A stretch of 64,000 nucleotides of DNA from G963704535 sp963704535 (GCA_963704535.1 OY969916.1:3906001-3970000); one strand, 5' to 3'. Numbered from the stretch's first letter, positions 28,051 to 37,205 are shown. Numbers and translations are program-made. The notes: a model not told the origin generated them from the sequence alone.

Positions 28051-29055
28051 TTAATCCCGGAGCGCGCGCCCAGTGTACTGGAGGAACACATCCCCTAGGC
28101 TTGGCCGCACCACCGAGATATCCTCGATCACAAAGCCATTGCCGCTGGCCTGCGCGACGACCTCGGCCAGGCGGCGGCTGGCGTTGTCGACACTGACCTC
28201 GATCGCGCGGTCGCTCTCACGCTGGGCGATCCGAGCGACATACGGCAGCCCACGCAGGTGCTCGATCAGGTGCGTCGCGTCGCCACGGCCGGCCAGCCGA
28301 ATAATGTCAGCCCCCAGCTCGGCCACCAGCATCGGCGGCGGGCCTTCGGCGACCCTGCGACCGTGGTCGATGATCCCGACCGTATCGGCCAGCGCCTCGG
28401 CCTCCTCCATATAGTGCGTCGTCAGCAGCAGCGTCAGCCCGCGCTCGCGCCTCAACATCCTGATATATTCCCAGATCGTCGCGCGGTTCTGCGGATCGAG
28501 GCCCTGAGTTGGCTCGTCGAGGAACAGCACCTGCGGCTCGGTCATCAGGCCGCGCGCCAGCTCAAGGCGCCGCTTCATGCCGCCGGAGTAGGTCTTGACC
28601 AGGCGATCGATCGCATCGCCGAGCTGCACCAGAGCGGTCAACTCGGCGATCTTGCTGCGGCGCTGCTCGCGCGTCTGCCGGTAGAGCCGCCCGTGGATAT
28701 CGAGCGTCTGCCGCCCGGTCAGGTCGAGGTCGAGCACCAAGTCCTGGAACGTCACGCCGATCCGCCGCCGAACCCGGTCGGCCTCCCGGACGACGTCATA
28801 CCCGGCCACAGTAGCCGAGCCAGCGGTGGGCTGTGCCAGCGTCGTCAGGATATTGATCGCGGTCGTCTTGCCGGCGCCGTTCGGGCCGAGCAGCGCGTAG
28901 ATGGTTCCACCCGCCACCTGGAGGTCGATGCCGTCCAGGGCCATCACTTCGCCGTCCCGCCCGGAGCCCGACGAAGGATAGCGTTTGACCAGGTGGCGCG
29001 CGACGATCATCGGTTCGGCCGGCGATTGGAGATTAGAGATTAGAGGTTGAGGCAT
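28051..29055 (-). CDS. ABC transporter ATP-binding protein (ABC-2 exporter)
   Basis: 334 residues. Walker A LLGPNGAGKTTAINIL, signature YSGGMKRRLELARGL, Walker B VLFLDEPTQGLDPQNR and the switch His in LLLTTHYMEEAEAL. The C-terminal extension (after HGRRVAEGPP) is typical of DrrA/NatA-type exporters. ATG 29055 has GGAG upstream, but an internal ATG at 29010 (MIVARHLVKRYPS) fits the domain start better, because the first codons lie in a heptamer array. It forms one unit with the following permease. Confidence 0.92.
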   Translation of the reverse strand: MPQPLISNLQSPAEPMIVARHLVKRYPSSGSGRDGEVMALDGIDLQVAGGTIYALLGPNGAGKTTAINILTTLAQPTAGSATVAGYDVVREADRVRRRIGVTFQDLVLDLDLTGRQTLDIHGRLYRQTREQRRSKIAELTALVQLGDAIDRLVKTYSGGMKRRLELARGLMTEPQVLFLDEPTQGLDPQNRATIWEYIRMLRRERGLTLLLTTHYMEEAEALADTVGIIDHGRRVAEGPPPMLVAELGADIIRLAGRGDATHLIEHLRGLPYVARIAQRESDRAIEVSVDNASRRLAEVVAQASGNGFVIEDISVVRPSLGDVFLQYTGRALRD

Positions 29056-29072
29056 CGCGATCAATCTCCAAG
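29024..29072. repeat. Short 7-bp repeat array with partial inverted arm
   Basis: GATTGGA, GATTAGA, GATTAGA and GGTTGAG units, then TCAATCTCC as a short opposite arm. It overlaps the 5' end of the ABC ATPase gene and encodes QPLISNLQSP. Confidence 0.65.
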
Positions 29073-29112
29073 CGGGATTTATTCTACCACATCTTGCTGC
29101 GCGACCGACGGC

Positions 29113-32031
29113 CTACAAGACCTTCACAATCTCCATCCCGCCCTCGCGCGTGGCATTCGCCGCCTCGATCGCCACCGACGAGCCAAGCACGACCACCTGC
29201 CCGTGATCGCGAACCAGGTCCAGCGCGTCAGCGAAGGCCCGGAAATCGGCGGCGCTGGTGGAGAGGATCTCGTCGCGCAGGCGCTGGCGGAACTCGTCGG
29301 TGTCGCCGGCCAGGTAGCGCGCCATCGACGTGTAGCCCTTGGCATCGGGAAGCTGGTAGGAGTCCATGTCGCTGATTGCGCCGATGATGCTCCTGGTCAG
29401 CTCGGCCTCGCCGAGTTCGGCCTGGCGCAGGAAGCGGCCGGTCTGGTCGTAGACATCGAGAGTCGCCGGCAGGTTCGGGTCGCGGTACGAGAGCAGGCTG
29501 AGCACGCCGGAGCGGTGGTCGAACAGGCAGAAAGCGCCGTAGGCGCCGCCCTGCACGCGTATCCGCTCCCACAGCCAGGTCGTACGCAGGTAGCGGGTGA
29601 TCACCGCCGCCGAGCCGTGCAGGCGGTAGCCCAGCCGGTACACGTCGGTCCCTTTGCCGACATAGTTGACCTGGGCTGGGAAGGTCAGCCCCTCGGCGCC
29701 GGAGCGGTACTCTGGCGCCCAGCCGGCCGGCCCGGCCGACGCCGACGGCAGTTCGGCCAGGAAGCTGTCGAGGCGCGGCGCGAACTGAGCCCAGTTGGCC
29801 GCGTCCACCGTCACATTGCAGATCAGCGCGGCCCGGTTGACCAGCGCCTGGCGGGTGCGTTCCAGCGCGGCCAGCACCGACGGCCAATCGCTATCGATCT
29901 GCTGGGCGAGCCGGCGCAGGAAGAACAGGTAGGTGACACCGCCGATCTGCTCGGCGGCCCAGTCGGCCTCGTTGAAGCGGGCCCGCAGCCGCGCGTTGAC
30001 GACGCTGTGGCCGCCGGGCGCCAGCCCGGCCTCCTGGCTGGCCTTCTCCTCCAGCACGATCTGCCGGAAGCGCTCCTGGTTATCCAGCCGGGCGGTCAGC
30101 AGCACGTCGCGCAGGATCTCCACCATGTCGCCGGCGCGCTCCGGCATCGCCTTACCGCGCAGGAACAGCCAGGCCGCGCTACCCCGCGTCTCGTGGATGG
30201 TAGCCGTGAAGTTCTGGGTCCAGATGCCGCCAGTGGTGCGACCGATCCGCTGCGAGAGCTGCACGTAGTCTTCTGCCGCCGTGCCCATCTCCAGCAGCGC
30301 CCGCCCGAACAACGTGACGTACGGCAGCAGCTCCTGCGGCAGGGCGTGCAGATCCAGGCCCACGTCCAGGTAGATCATGCCATTGGTGAACAGGTCGTGG
30401 TACAGAATGCGGGTGCCGTCGCGCTCGACAACCTCCAGCGGGATGATCTTGTTCTGCGGGTCCAGGTCGGCCAGCTTCAGGCTGGGGATCGTGGCCAGCG
30501 CCTGTGGGGAATCAGGGGTCTCCTGCATCAGCTTGAGCTGCCGAGCGTTGTCGATCACCGCCTGGAGGTCGGCCTGGCTCATGGCGGCGCGAGCCCGTTC
30601 GAGCCGTTCGCGCTCCGTCTCGGCCTCGCGCTGGCTCTGCTCCGGATCGGGCCGCAGCAGCAGCGTCGTGCGGTGCTGATTGCCCATCAGGAAGCGGTCG
30701 ATCAAACCCTCGAAGTACGGCTCGCCGGCCGCCAGCCGGGCCTTGATCGCCTCCAGCGGCGCCTCGAACATCAGCGGCGTGAGCGGGTCGCCGGCGTGCA
30801 GCCAAGTCGTCAGGGCGCGCAGCATCAGCGAGATGCCGCGCGGGAACGAGCCGGTGTTGTTTTCGCGCAGGCGGAACTCGGTCGTATTGAGCGATGCCTC
30901 GATCGTTTGCGGGTCGATGCGCTCGTGCGTCAGGCGCTCCAGCGTTCGCAGCACCAGCTCCTCGACGGCGCCGGCGCTGGCCGGGTCGATGCCTTTCAAG
31001 CCGATCGAGAAGTAGGTCTGGCGCAGGTGGTCGGCCATGCCCACGCCGGCCAGGTCCTCGCCCAGCCCCGAGTCGATCAGCGCCTTCCGCAGCGGCGCGG
31101 CCGGCGTCCCGGCCAGAATATGCTCCAGGATGCCCAGCGCCAGATCCGTCTCGGCGTCATCTACCGCGTCGAGCATCCAGTTGACCGTCAGCATGGCCTT
31201 TTTGTCGCCCACGCTGTCCTTGCCGGCGGCGTAGGTGCGGGTGATCTGGCGCGGCGCGTCGAAGCGCGGCTGCAAGCCGATCGCCGACCCAACCTCGATC
31301 GGCTCGAAATCCTTGAGATAGTTATCCAGCAGCCGGAGCCGCTCGCCGGGGTCGTCGTCGCCGTAGAAAAAGAAGCGGGCGTTGGATGGGTGGTAATAGT
31401 TCCGGTGGAAGGCGTGGAACTGCTCGTACGTCAGGTCCGGGATATTCGCCGGGTGCCCGCCCGAATCGACCGCGTAAGTGGTATCGGGGAAGAGCGACTG
31501 CTGGGCATACACACTGAGATTCCGGTCGGGCGAGGCATTGGCGCCCTTCATCTCGTTGAAGACCACCCCTTTGAACGTCAGCGGCGCGTCCAGATTCTCC
31601 AGCTCGTAGTGCCAGCCCTCCTGCTGAAAGATCTCCGGCGTGATCCGCGGATACAAAACCGCGTCGAGATACACATCGATCAAGTTATAGAAGTCCTGGG
31701 TGTTCACGCTGGCGACCGGGTAGCAGGTTTTGTCGGGGTAGGTGAAGGCATTCAGAAAGGTCTTCAGCGAGCCCTTGACCAGCTCGATAAACGGCTCCTT
31801 GAGCGGGTATCTGCGCGACCCACAGAGCACCGAATGCTCCAGGATATGCGCCACGCCGGTCGAGTCCTCCGGCGGCGTGCGGAAGGTGATCCCAAAGACT
31901 TTGTTCTCGTCTTCGTTTTCGAGCGAGAGCAGCTCGGCGCCGGTCCCGGCGTGGCGGAAGACCCGCGCCTTGGTGTTCAGTTCTGGGATGTGCTGCTCCT
32001 GGAGCAGCTCAAAGCCGTGCAAGTCGGTCAT
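29113..32031 (-). CDS. M16C-family zinc metalloprotease (presequence protease-like)
   Basis: 972 residues from ATG with GAGGA upstream; an ATG 18 bases earlier is possible. The inverted zinc motif HILEH near residue 65 and the distal Glu in FNEMKGANASPDR mark an active N-terminal M16 domain. LCGSRRYPLKEPF and the M16C-associated linker follow, then the inactive C-terminal M16 half (WLWERIRVQGGAYGAFC). Such enzymes form a closed chamber that degrades peptides. Length matches the presequence protease class. It stands alone between the ABC unit and a repeat-rich gap. Confidence 0.92.
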   Translation of the reverse strand: MTDLHGFELLQEQHIPELNTKARVFRHAGTGAELLSLENEDENKVFGITFRTPPEDSTGVAHILEHSVLCGSRRYPLKEPFIELVKGSLKTFLNAFTYPDKTCYPVASVNTQDFYNLIDVYLDAVLYPRITPEIFQQEGWHYELENLDAPLTFKGVVFNEMKGANASPDRNLSVYAQQSLFPDTTYAVDSGGHPANIPDLTYEQFHAFHRNYYHPSNARFFFYGDDDPGERLRLLDNYLKDFEPIEVGSAIGLQPRFDAPRQITRTYAAGKDSVGDKKAMLTVNWMLDAVDDAETDLALGILEHILAGTPAAPLRKALIDSGLGEDLAGVGMADHLRQTYFSIGLKGIDPASAGAVEELVLRTLERLTHERIDPQTIEASLNTTEFRLRENNTGSFPRGISLMLRALTTWLHAGDPLTPLMFEAPLEAIKARLAAGEPYFEGLIDRFLMGNQHRTTLLLRPDPEQSQREAETERERLERARAAMSQADLQAVIDNARQLKLMQETPDSPQALATIPSLKLADLDPQNKIIPLEVVERDGTRILYHDLFTNGMIYLDVGLDLHALPQELLPYVTLFGRALLEMGTAAEDYVQLSQRIGRTTGGIWTQNFTATIHETRGSAAWLFLRGKAMPERAGDMVEILRDVLLTARLDNQERFRQIVLEEKASQEAGLAPGGHSVVNARLRARFNEADWAAEQIGGVTYLFFLRRLAQQIDSDWPSVLAALERTRQALVNRAALICNVTVDAANWAQFAPRLDSFLAELPSASAGPAGWAPEYRSGAEGLTFPAQVNYVGKGTDVYRLGYRLHGSAAVITRYLRTTWLWERIRVQGGAYGAFCLFDHRSGVLSLLSYRDPNLPATLDVYDQTGRFLRQAELGEAELTRSIIGAISDMDSYQLPDAKGYTSMARYLAGDTDEFRQRLRDEILSTSAADFRAFADALDLVRDHGQVVVLGSSVAIEAANATREGGMEIVKVL

Positions 32032-32129
32032 AAGCGTCCTCATCTGCATCCTAAAATATCGATTAGGAGATCAGTCCTGTTGTTGATCTGGTACATTGTA
32101 ACAGATTCGGTGCCGTGTACTTTTGGACT

Positions 32130-32197
32130 CGTGAATCGTGAATCGTGAAACGTGATGGGTCACTATCCGCTCCCCTATCCGCTCCCCTATCCGCTCG
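32130..32197. repeat. 7-bp array followed by a 12-bp array
   Basis: CGTGAAT twice, CGTGAAA and CGTGATG, then CCGCTCCCCTAT twice and a partial third. Together with the family B element this fills the 330-bp gap before the methylase gene; no gene is seen in it. Confidence 0.75.
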
Positions 32198-32262
32198 GAT
32201 GTTTGCATATTGAGGCATCGTGGTGTAGACTAGCGGCACGGAGAGCCCGCAGCATTGTTCCA

Positions 32263-32348
32263 TAGCATTCCTAAATGAGTTGTAAAAGGGGGTGTGGGGA
32301 AGCCCCACAAAAACCTCTTCCCACTTTACAACCCTGATAGGAATGCTA
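32263..32348. repeat. Family B MITE-like element, copy 2
   Basis: TAGCATTCCTA and TAGGAATGCTA form inverted ends around GAGTTGTAAAAGGGGGTGTG, a GGGGAAGCCCC centre and CTTCCCACTTTACAAC. It lies just before the adenine methylase gene. Confidence 0.85.
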
Positions 32349-32363
32349 CATCACGTTAAGACT

Positions 32364-33626
32364 ATGACTGAACATGACTTTGTCTACGAAAAAGAGGACC
32401 ATGCCGCGGCCTGGACCAACGATTATGTATTTAATCAACTCATACCCTACATTGGGAATAAGCGTAAGCTGCTTGATCTCATCCAAGTTGCTATTAAGAA
32501 GACTTTCATCATGCCCGGAGGAACTTTTCTTGATTTATTTGCCGGAAGCGGCGTCGTTGCCCGCATGGCTAAGAAAATGGGTCTCCGAGTCATCGCAAAC
32601 GATTGGGAGCCGTACGCCTTAGAAATCAACAGATGTTCGATTGAGTGCAATGCCGCGCCACTATTCGCTCAACTCGGCGGCTATGAGGCCGCTGTGCAGC
32701 ACTTAAATAGCCTTCCTCCCAAAGTAGATTGGGTAACAAGGCATCTCTGTCCATCTGATGACGGAAACTACGATATAAAGAAAGATCGGATGTTCTACAC
32801 GCGGTCAAATGGCATGATGATCGACGCAATACGCACACAAATCGAAGTTTGGGAACAGGAAAAACGTATTGACCCGTATGAGCGCGCCTGTCTCCTAGCG
32901 CCAATGCTCTACGAAGCTTGTTATACGAGTAACACGAGCGGTGTGTTTAAGGGGTTTCACAATGGTTGGGGTGGGCAGACCAGCACTGCGCTTTATAGAA
33001 TTTTGTCAAATTATCAACTCAGGCCAGCTGTTTTTTTTGATAATAGTCACAACAATCGTGTCTATCGTATGGACGCATTACAGCTATCCGGTAAGCTCAA
33101 GATGGATGGCGAAAAAGTAGATATTGCCTACCTTGACCCACCTTATAACCAACATCCGTATGGAAGTAATTACCATGTTCTCAATACGATCACGCTATGG
33201 GATAAGCCGCCCTTAACAGAAAAAATCGAAGGGCGAAATAAAGCTGCCATTCGAGCGGATTGGCGCACGCAACGGCGGAGTGCTTATAATTATAGAGGAG
33301 ATGCGGAGAGAGCATATGCTGAGTTAGTTGCGTTATTGGATGTGAGGCATATACTCACGAGTTATAGCACAGATGGCATGATTCCACTACATAAGCTTGT
33401 TAGTGCCTGCGTCCAGAGAGGAAACACAGAGTTTGTGCTTCGAAAGTACAAGCGATATCGAGTCAGTTCGCAGAGATTTTCATATAAGCCACTAAACGTT
33501 GAGTTTGTGTTGATCGTGGATACCCGCAGAAAGCATGGCGGCCCAGATGTCGATCATATGTGTGAGCTGATCTTGAAGGCTGAACAAGCGGCGCTCGATA
33601 CTCACCCTGAAACCGCCGTAGATTAA
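32364..33626 (+). CDS. D12-class DNA N6-adenine methyltransferase, solitary
   Basis: 420 residues. Motif X is IPYIGNKRKLLDLI, motif I FLDLFAGSGVVARMAKKMG and motif IV DPPYNQHPYGSNYH, the DPPY of N6-adenine (or N4-cytosine) methylases in the D12 order. The gene is markedly richer in A and T than all its neighbours and uses many codons ending in A or T, which suggests acquisition from elsewhere. No restriction endonuclease gene is next to it, so it is either a solitary methylase or a remnant. The target sequence cannot be read from the protein. Confidence 0.88.
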   Translation: MTEHDFVYEKEDHAAAWTNDYVFNQLIPYIGNKRKLLDLIQVAIKKTFIMPGGTFLDLFAGSGVVARMAKKMGLRVIANDWEPYALEINRCSIECNAAPLFAQLGGYEAAVQHLNSLPPKVDWVTRHLCPSDDGNYDIKKDRMFYTRSNGMMIDAIRTQIEVWEQEKRIDPYERACLLAPMLYEACYTSNTSGVFKGFHNGWGGQTSTALYRILSNYQLRPAVFFDNSHNNRVYRMDALQLSGKLKMDGEKVDIAYLDPPYNQHPYGSNYHVLNTITLWDKPPLTEKIEGRNKAAIRADWRTQRRSAYNYRGDAERAYAELVALLDVRHILTSYSTDGMIPLHKLVSACVQRGNTEFVLRKYKRYRVSSQRFSYKPLNVEFVLIVDTRRKHGGPDVDHMCELILKAEQAALDTHPETAVD

Positions 33627-33641
33627 AAGGAACCGAAGCCC

Positions 33642-34271
33642 ATGATCATCGATATCTACGCCGACATCGTCTGCCCCTGGTGCTACATCGGCGAGCGCCG
33701 GCTGGAGCGCGCCCTGGCCCAGCGGCCTGGCCTACAGGTTGAGCGGCGCTGGCAGCCGTTCCAACTCCAGCCCGACATGCCGGCCGAGGGCCTTTCGTGG
33801 GCCGACTTCGCCCAGCAGAAGTTTGGCGGCATCGAGCGGGCGCAGGCTGCCTTCGACCACGTCACCGCGATCGGCGCGGGCGACGGCATCCAGTTCGCCT
33901 TTGATCGCGTCGCCGGCGCGCCCAACACCCGCGACGCCCACCGGCTGATCCTGTTTGCGGCCGAGCGCGGGCGCGAATGGGAACTGGTCGCGGCCCTGTT
34001 CGCGGCCCACTTCGCCGGCGGTCGCAACCTCAGCGACCGCGACGAGCTGATCGCCGTCGCCGCCGACGCCGGGCTCCCAGCCGACGATGCGCGCGCCACT
34101 CTCGCCGGCGAGACCTACGCCGCCGAGGTGGATGCCAGCCAGGCACAGGCGCAGCGATTTGGCATCCAGGGCGTCCCGTGCTTCGTGATCGACAATCGCT
34201 ACGCTATCTCAGGCGCCCAGCCGGTCGAAGTGCTGCTCGATGCGCTCGACCGAATTCAGGCCGGAAGATAG
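33642..34271 (+). CDS. DsbA/FrnE-family thiol oxidoreductase
   Basis: 209 residues, cytoplasmic (no signal peptide). The thioredoxin-fold active site CPWC lies at about residues 11-14 in ADIVCPWCYIGERRLE. The inserted helical domain contains NTRDAHRLILFAAERG, and the cis-Pro loop is FGIQGVPCFVIDNRYAISGAQ. These are FrnE/2-hydroxychromene-isomerase-like features. It likely handles dithiol exchange on small molecules or proteins. AGGA lies upstream of the ATG. GC content returns to the local level directly after the AT-rich methylase gene. Confidence 0.9.
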   Translation: MIIDIYADIVCPWCYIGERRLERALAQRPGLQVERRWQPFQLQPDMPAEGLSWADFAQQKFGGIERAQAAFDHVTAIGAGDGIQFAFDRVAGAPNTRDAHRLILFAAERGREWELVAALFAAHFAGGRNLSDRDELIAVAADAGLPADDARATLAGETYAAEVDASQAQAQRFGIQGVPCFVIDNRYAISGAQPVEVLLDALDRIQAGR

Positions 34272-34314
34272 AGATTATTGACACCCGCGCGGAACGAACC
34301 TATAATCAAGCCCT

Positions 34315-34551
34315 ATGAGCGGCATACGTATGATGACCTACGGCGAGCCCCGTCACGGCGCCGTGCGCGAAGGCGAAGCCCTGATCAGCACCGACGATCA
34401 GGGCGGCTACGTCGTCGACGGCGTGAGCGTACAGGCTGTCCGCGTCTTCTCGAACGGCTACACTGGTCTGGTGCTGGTCGACAATAAGACGACGTATGTG
34501 CTGACGAGCGATTTTGCGCCGGTACGAGCGACGGGCGCGGGCGCTGAATAA
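34315..34551 (+). CDS. Small hypothetical protein
   Basis: 78 residues, no recognised family. Alternating hydrophobic and polar segments (GGYVVDGVSVQAVRVFSNGY, TGLVLVDNKTTYVLTSDFAPV) suggest a small beta-rich domain. It lies between the oxidoreductase and acetyltransferase genes on the same strand, 23 bases from the latter. Coding potential is supported by local codon composition and tight packing, not by homology. Confidence 0.55.
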   Translation: MSGIRMMTYGEPRHGAVREGEALISTDDQGGYVVDGVSVQAVRVFSNGYTGLVLVDNKTTYVLTSDFAPVRATGAGAE

Positions 34552-34574
34552 ATGAGCGAAAGGCGCACCCCGCC

Positions 34575-35018
34575 ATGGCGATCACCCTGCGAACGATCAC
34601 GCGTGACAATCTTTTCCAGTGCCTCAGGCTGAGTACCACCGAGGAGCAAAAGAACTTTGTGGCCCCCAACGTCAGGTCGATCGCCGAGGCCTACGTCGAG
34701 CCGACGTTTGTGCCGCTGGCGATCTATGCCGACGATACGCTGGTCGGCTTCGTCATGTACGGCCGCGATCCCCAGACCGGCTTCGATTGGGTCATCCGGC
34801 TGATGATCGACGCGCAGCACCAGGGCCAGGGCTATGGCCGGGCGGCCATGCACGAGGTGCTCGCCCGGATCAGACAGCAGCCGGATTGCAAGGAGATCCG
34901 CATCAGCTACGAGCCCGAAAATACCGTCGCGGAGCAACTCTACCGCAGCATGGGCTTCGAGCCGACCGGCGAGATCGAGGAGGGCGAGGTGGTCGCGCGG
35001 CTTGCCGTGCCACATTAG
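34575..35018 (+). CDS. GNAT acetyltransferase, spermidine/diamine type
   Basis: 147 residues with the GNAT acetyl-CoA loop QHQGQGYGRAAM and a preceding strand VIRLMIDA. The N-terminal VAPNVRSIAEAYVEPTFVPLAIY and LVGFVMYGRDP and the C-terminal ENTVAEQLYRSMGFEPTGE match the BltD/PaiA-like polyamine acetyltransferases. It would acetylate a polyamine or similar amine. The stop overlaps by four bases with the convergent permease gene. Confidence 0.8.
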   Translation: MAITLRTITRDNLFQCLRLSTTEEQKNFVAPNVRSIAEAYVEPTFVPLAIYADDTLVGFVMYGRDPQTGFDWVIRLMIDAQHQGQGYGRAAMHEVLARIRQQPDCKEIRISYEPENTVAEQLYRSMGFEPTGEIEEGEVVARLAVPH

Positions 35019-35812
35019 GACCCGCTCGACGTATACTTCGACACCCCAATCCGCCAGATACCCAGCGCGATGCTAAGGAACAGGACAGCCACCAGCGGCG
35101 CGGCCCAAGCCAGCCACGGCGAGAGTCCGTAGGGATCGGTGCGCCCCAGCAGAAACAGTGCGGTCGGGTAGTTCACAAACGCCACCGGGATGACGAATAG
35201 GAAGACATTGCGAATCCAGCGATTGTAGATGCCGAGCGGGTAGCTGATCATGGTGTTCCCGCCGAAGGTGAAGGCGTTGATCACTTCTGGCGTCTTGATC
35301 GTCCAGAAGCAGATCGTCGCGCCGATCACGATCAACCCCAGGTAGATCGTCGTGCCGGAGATGATCGTCAGGGGCAGCAGCACCAGCTTGGCCGGCGTCC
35401 ACACGATCGGGACCTGGCTAAGGGCGAAGCCCAGCACGATCAGCGCCTGGAGCGTGCGGCCCAGCCGGCGCAGTTGGAACTCCGACGCCAATACCTGAAA
35501 GAAGCTGTCCAGTGGTCGCGTCAAAATGCTGTCGAAAGTGCCCTGCTGCATCATCTTCTCGAACGGCGCGTCGAAGCCGCGGCCGGTCATCTCGGCGAAG
35601 CTGAAGGCGGTCTCGGTCAGCCCGTAGAGCAGCGCCACCTCCGCTATGCCCCACCCGCCCAGCGATCGGAAGCGCGTGAACAGAATGGCTACGATCGCGA
35701 ACTCCAGCCCGGTTATCAGCGCGAACCCGGCCAGATCGAGCCAGAACGACACCTTGTACTGCATCTGTGCGCGAATCCGCGCCCCCACCAACCGCCAGTA
35801 TAGTGACCACAT
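35015..35812 (-). CDS. ABC-2 family permease (DUF990 type)
   Basis: 265 residues from MWSLYWRL; the longer frame upstream is heptamer repeat translated as QFSILNFQF and is not original. It has six membrane helices with the DUF990 hallmarks TGRGFDAPFEKMMQQGTFD, SILTRPLDSFFQVLASE, FGGNTMISYPLGIYNRW and a C-terminal ALGIWRIGVSKYTSSGS. It pairs with a second DUF990 permease encoded upstream on the same strand. The usual ATPase partner is not adjacent. Confidence 0.85.
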   Translation of the reverse strand: MWSLYWRLVGARIRAQMQYKVSFWLDLAGFALITGLEFAIVAILFTRFRSLGGWGIAEVALLYGLTETAFSFAEMTGRGFDAPFEKMMQQGTFDSILTRPLDSFFQVLASEFQLRRLGRTLQALIVLGFALSQVPIVWTPAKLVLLPLTIISGTTIYLGLIVIGATICFWTIKTPEVINAFTFGGNTMISYPLGIYNRWIRNVFLFVIPVAFVNYPTALFLLGRTDPYGLSPWLAWAAPLVAVLFLSIALGIWRIGVSKYTSSGS

Positions 35813-35831
35813 ACCCACCCCCGGAGTACGG

Positions 35832-35899
35832 AATTGAAAATTGAGAATTGAGAATTGGGAACTTTTGTTTCTCAATTCTCAATTCTTCATTCTCAATTA
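35832..35899. repeat. Inverted 7-bp (ATTGAGA) arrays
   Basis: GAATTGAAAATTGAGAATTG-type units face TCTCAATTCTCAATTCTTCA across TTTTGT. It is the same unit as at 18494 and in uvrA. It lies directly upstream of the permease start. Confidence 0.85.
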
Positions 35900-35914
35900 G
35901 ACAAAGTTTAGGAA

Positions 35915-36001
35915 GACGCCATTCTACTTTACAGTGTGGGTGGCGGGAGACTGAGGGGGCAGCCCCCTCAAACCCCCTTTTTCCCAGAACTGTAAAGCGC
36001 C
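35915..36001. repeat. Family C MITE-like element, copy 2
   Basis: GACGCCATTCTACTTTACAG at one end and CTGTAAAGCGCC at the other. The centre is GAGGGGGCAGCCCCCTC. It separates the two permease genes. Confidence 0.8.
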
Positions 36002-36014
36002 AAAGAACCTTGTC

Positions 36015-36803
36015 TTAGCCCCCTTGGATCACCACCTTGCGGATCGCCGCCCGCTCGACCAGCAGGCCCAGGCCGGTCAGCACGACGATCCAGAACAATT
36101 GGAGCAGCAGCACCCGGCCCACCTCCGCGCCCTGCACCTGGCCTAGAAACACCTGCGCCGGTAGGCCGGCGATGGCCTGGAACGGCAGCAGCCGGGCGAT
36201 CGTGGCCAGTGTGGGCGGAAAGAACGCCAGCGGTATCAGAAAGCCCGAGAAGAAACCCAGCAGAGAATTAGCAATCGCGATCACGCCGCTGCTGTCGACC
36301 AGCCAGAACGCGCTCAAGTTGACGATAAACGCGAACGCGAATGAGGCCAACATCGCGAAGAACACGGCCACCGCAAATGCCAGCGCCTCCTCCGGCGCCG
36401 GGATGCGCGCATCGAAGTACAGGACGCCGATCAGGTAGGTCAGCGAGCCCCGCACCAGCAGGTTGAACACCCGCTCGCCCAGGCTGCGGCTCAACCAGTA
36501 CCCGTAGAAGCTCCAGGGCCGCGTCAGGTCGGTGATCACTTCGCCGCTGCGGATCGTCAACATGATCTCCCACGGGATCCAGCCGGCGCCGATCGAGATT
36601 AGCGATTGCATGACCCAGACATAACTGACCGCGTCATTAACGCTCAAACCGGCCACCTGCCCCCCGGCGCCATAGACCGCCCGGTAGACGAAGGACATCA
36701 CCGCGCCAAAGAAGGCATTCGTCAGCAGGCCGGCGATGTAGGCGCTGCGGTAGGTGGTGGCCCGGCGGAACGAGCGCAGCGCGATCTCGTAGTACAGGCG
36801 CAT
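36015..36803 (-). CDS. ABC-2 family permease (DUF990 type)
   Basis: 262 residues starting at MRLYYEIALRSFRRATTYR, with GAGG six bases upstream. Six membrane helices are present, and SGEVITDLTRPWSFYGYW is the conserved DUF990 coupling segment. With the gene at 35015 it would form the heteromeric membrane part of an ABC transporter whose ATPase is encoded elsewhere. The 400 bases upstream contain only a family D repeat and a weak promoter region. Confidence 0.85.
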   Translation of the reverse strand: MRLYYEIALRSFRRATTYRSAYIAGLLTNAFFGAVMSFVYRAVYGAGGQVAGLSVNDAVSYVWVMQSLISIGAGWIPWEIMLTIRSGEVITDLTRPWSFYGYWLSRSLGERVFNLLVRGSLTYLIGVLYFDARIPAPEEALAFAVAVFFAMLASFAFAFIVNLSAFWLVDSSGVIAIANSLLGFFSGFLIPLAFFPPTLATIARLLPFQAIAGLPAQVFLGQVQGAEVGRVLLLQLFWIVVLTGLGLLVERAAIRKVVIQGG

Positions 36804-37027
36804 TGGCAACCTCATCTGTGAGCAAGAGCACGCCGAAAGGCGCCTGAGCAGCCCAGAGTGGGCCTGCCGAGGCGCACCAGTAGTAGTTAATCGCGCGATC
36901 GGCTAGAGGATACTGTACTGTACGGGTGTGTGCATCAGTCTTGGGACGGAGGTGGACACCTATTGCGGGATTCCGGTCGCTGGCATCCGCATGGTATACT
37001 CGTGAGCAGGCTGCCCGTGAGCGTATC

Positions 37028-37105
37028 AAGGTACTTCACCTATTTCTTGTCGTGGATTTTCGCCCGGTTGGGCGAAAATCCACGACAAAAGGAAGAAAAA
37101 GTACC
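37028..37105. repeat. Family D hairpin repeat, intact copy
   Basis: AAGGTACTTCACC, then GTCGTGGATTTTCGCCCGG facing GGGCGAAAATCCACGAC, then AAAAGGAAGAAAAAGTACC. The stem is perfect over about 16 pairs. It serves as the uninterrupted reference for the two IS-disrupted copies. Confidence 0.85.
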
Positions 37106-37205
37106 GCTCTGCCGAAGGCTGAAACCACATCTATTATGATGACCGCGTAAATCCTGTTAATTATAGCAAAGCGCGAAAAAACTGTAGTGTGAAGGAGCAA
37201 CGACT

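Noticed and set aside
29047..32148. 1033-codon open frame on the plus strand opposite the M16C protease
   Set aside because: It is the antisense shadow of a high-GC gene: composition is Arg/Gln/Leu/Ala-rich with no recognisable motif, whereas the minus strand encodes a complete M16C protease with catalytic residues.
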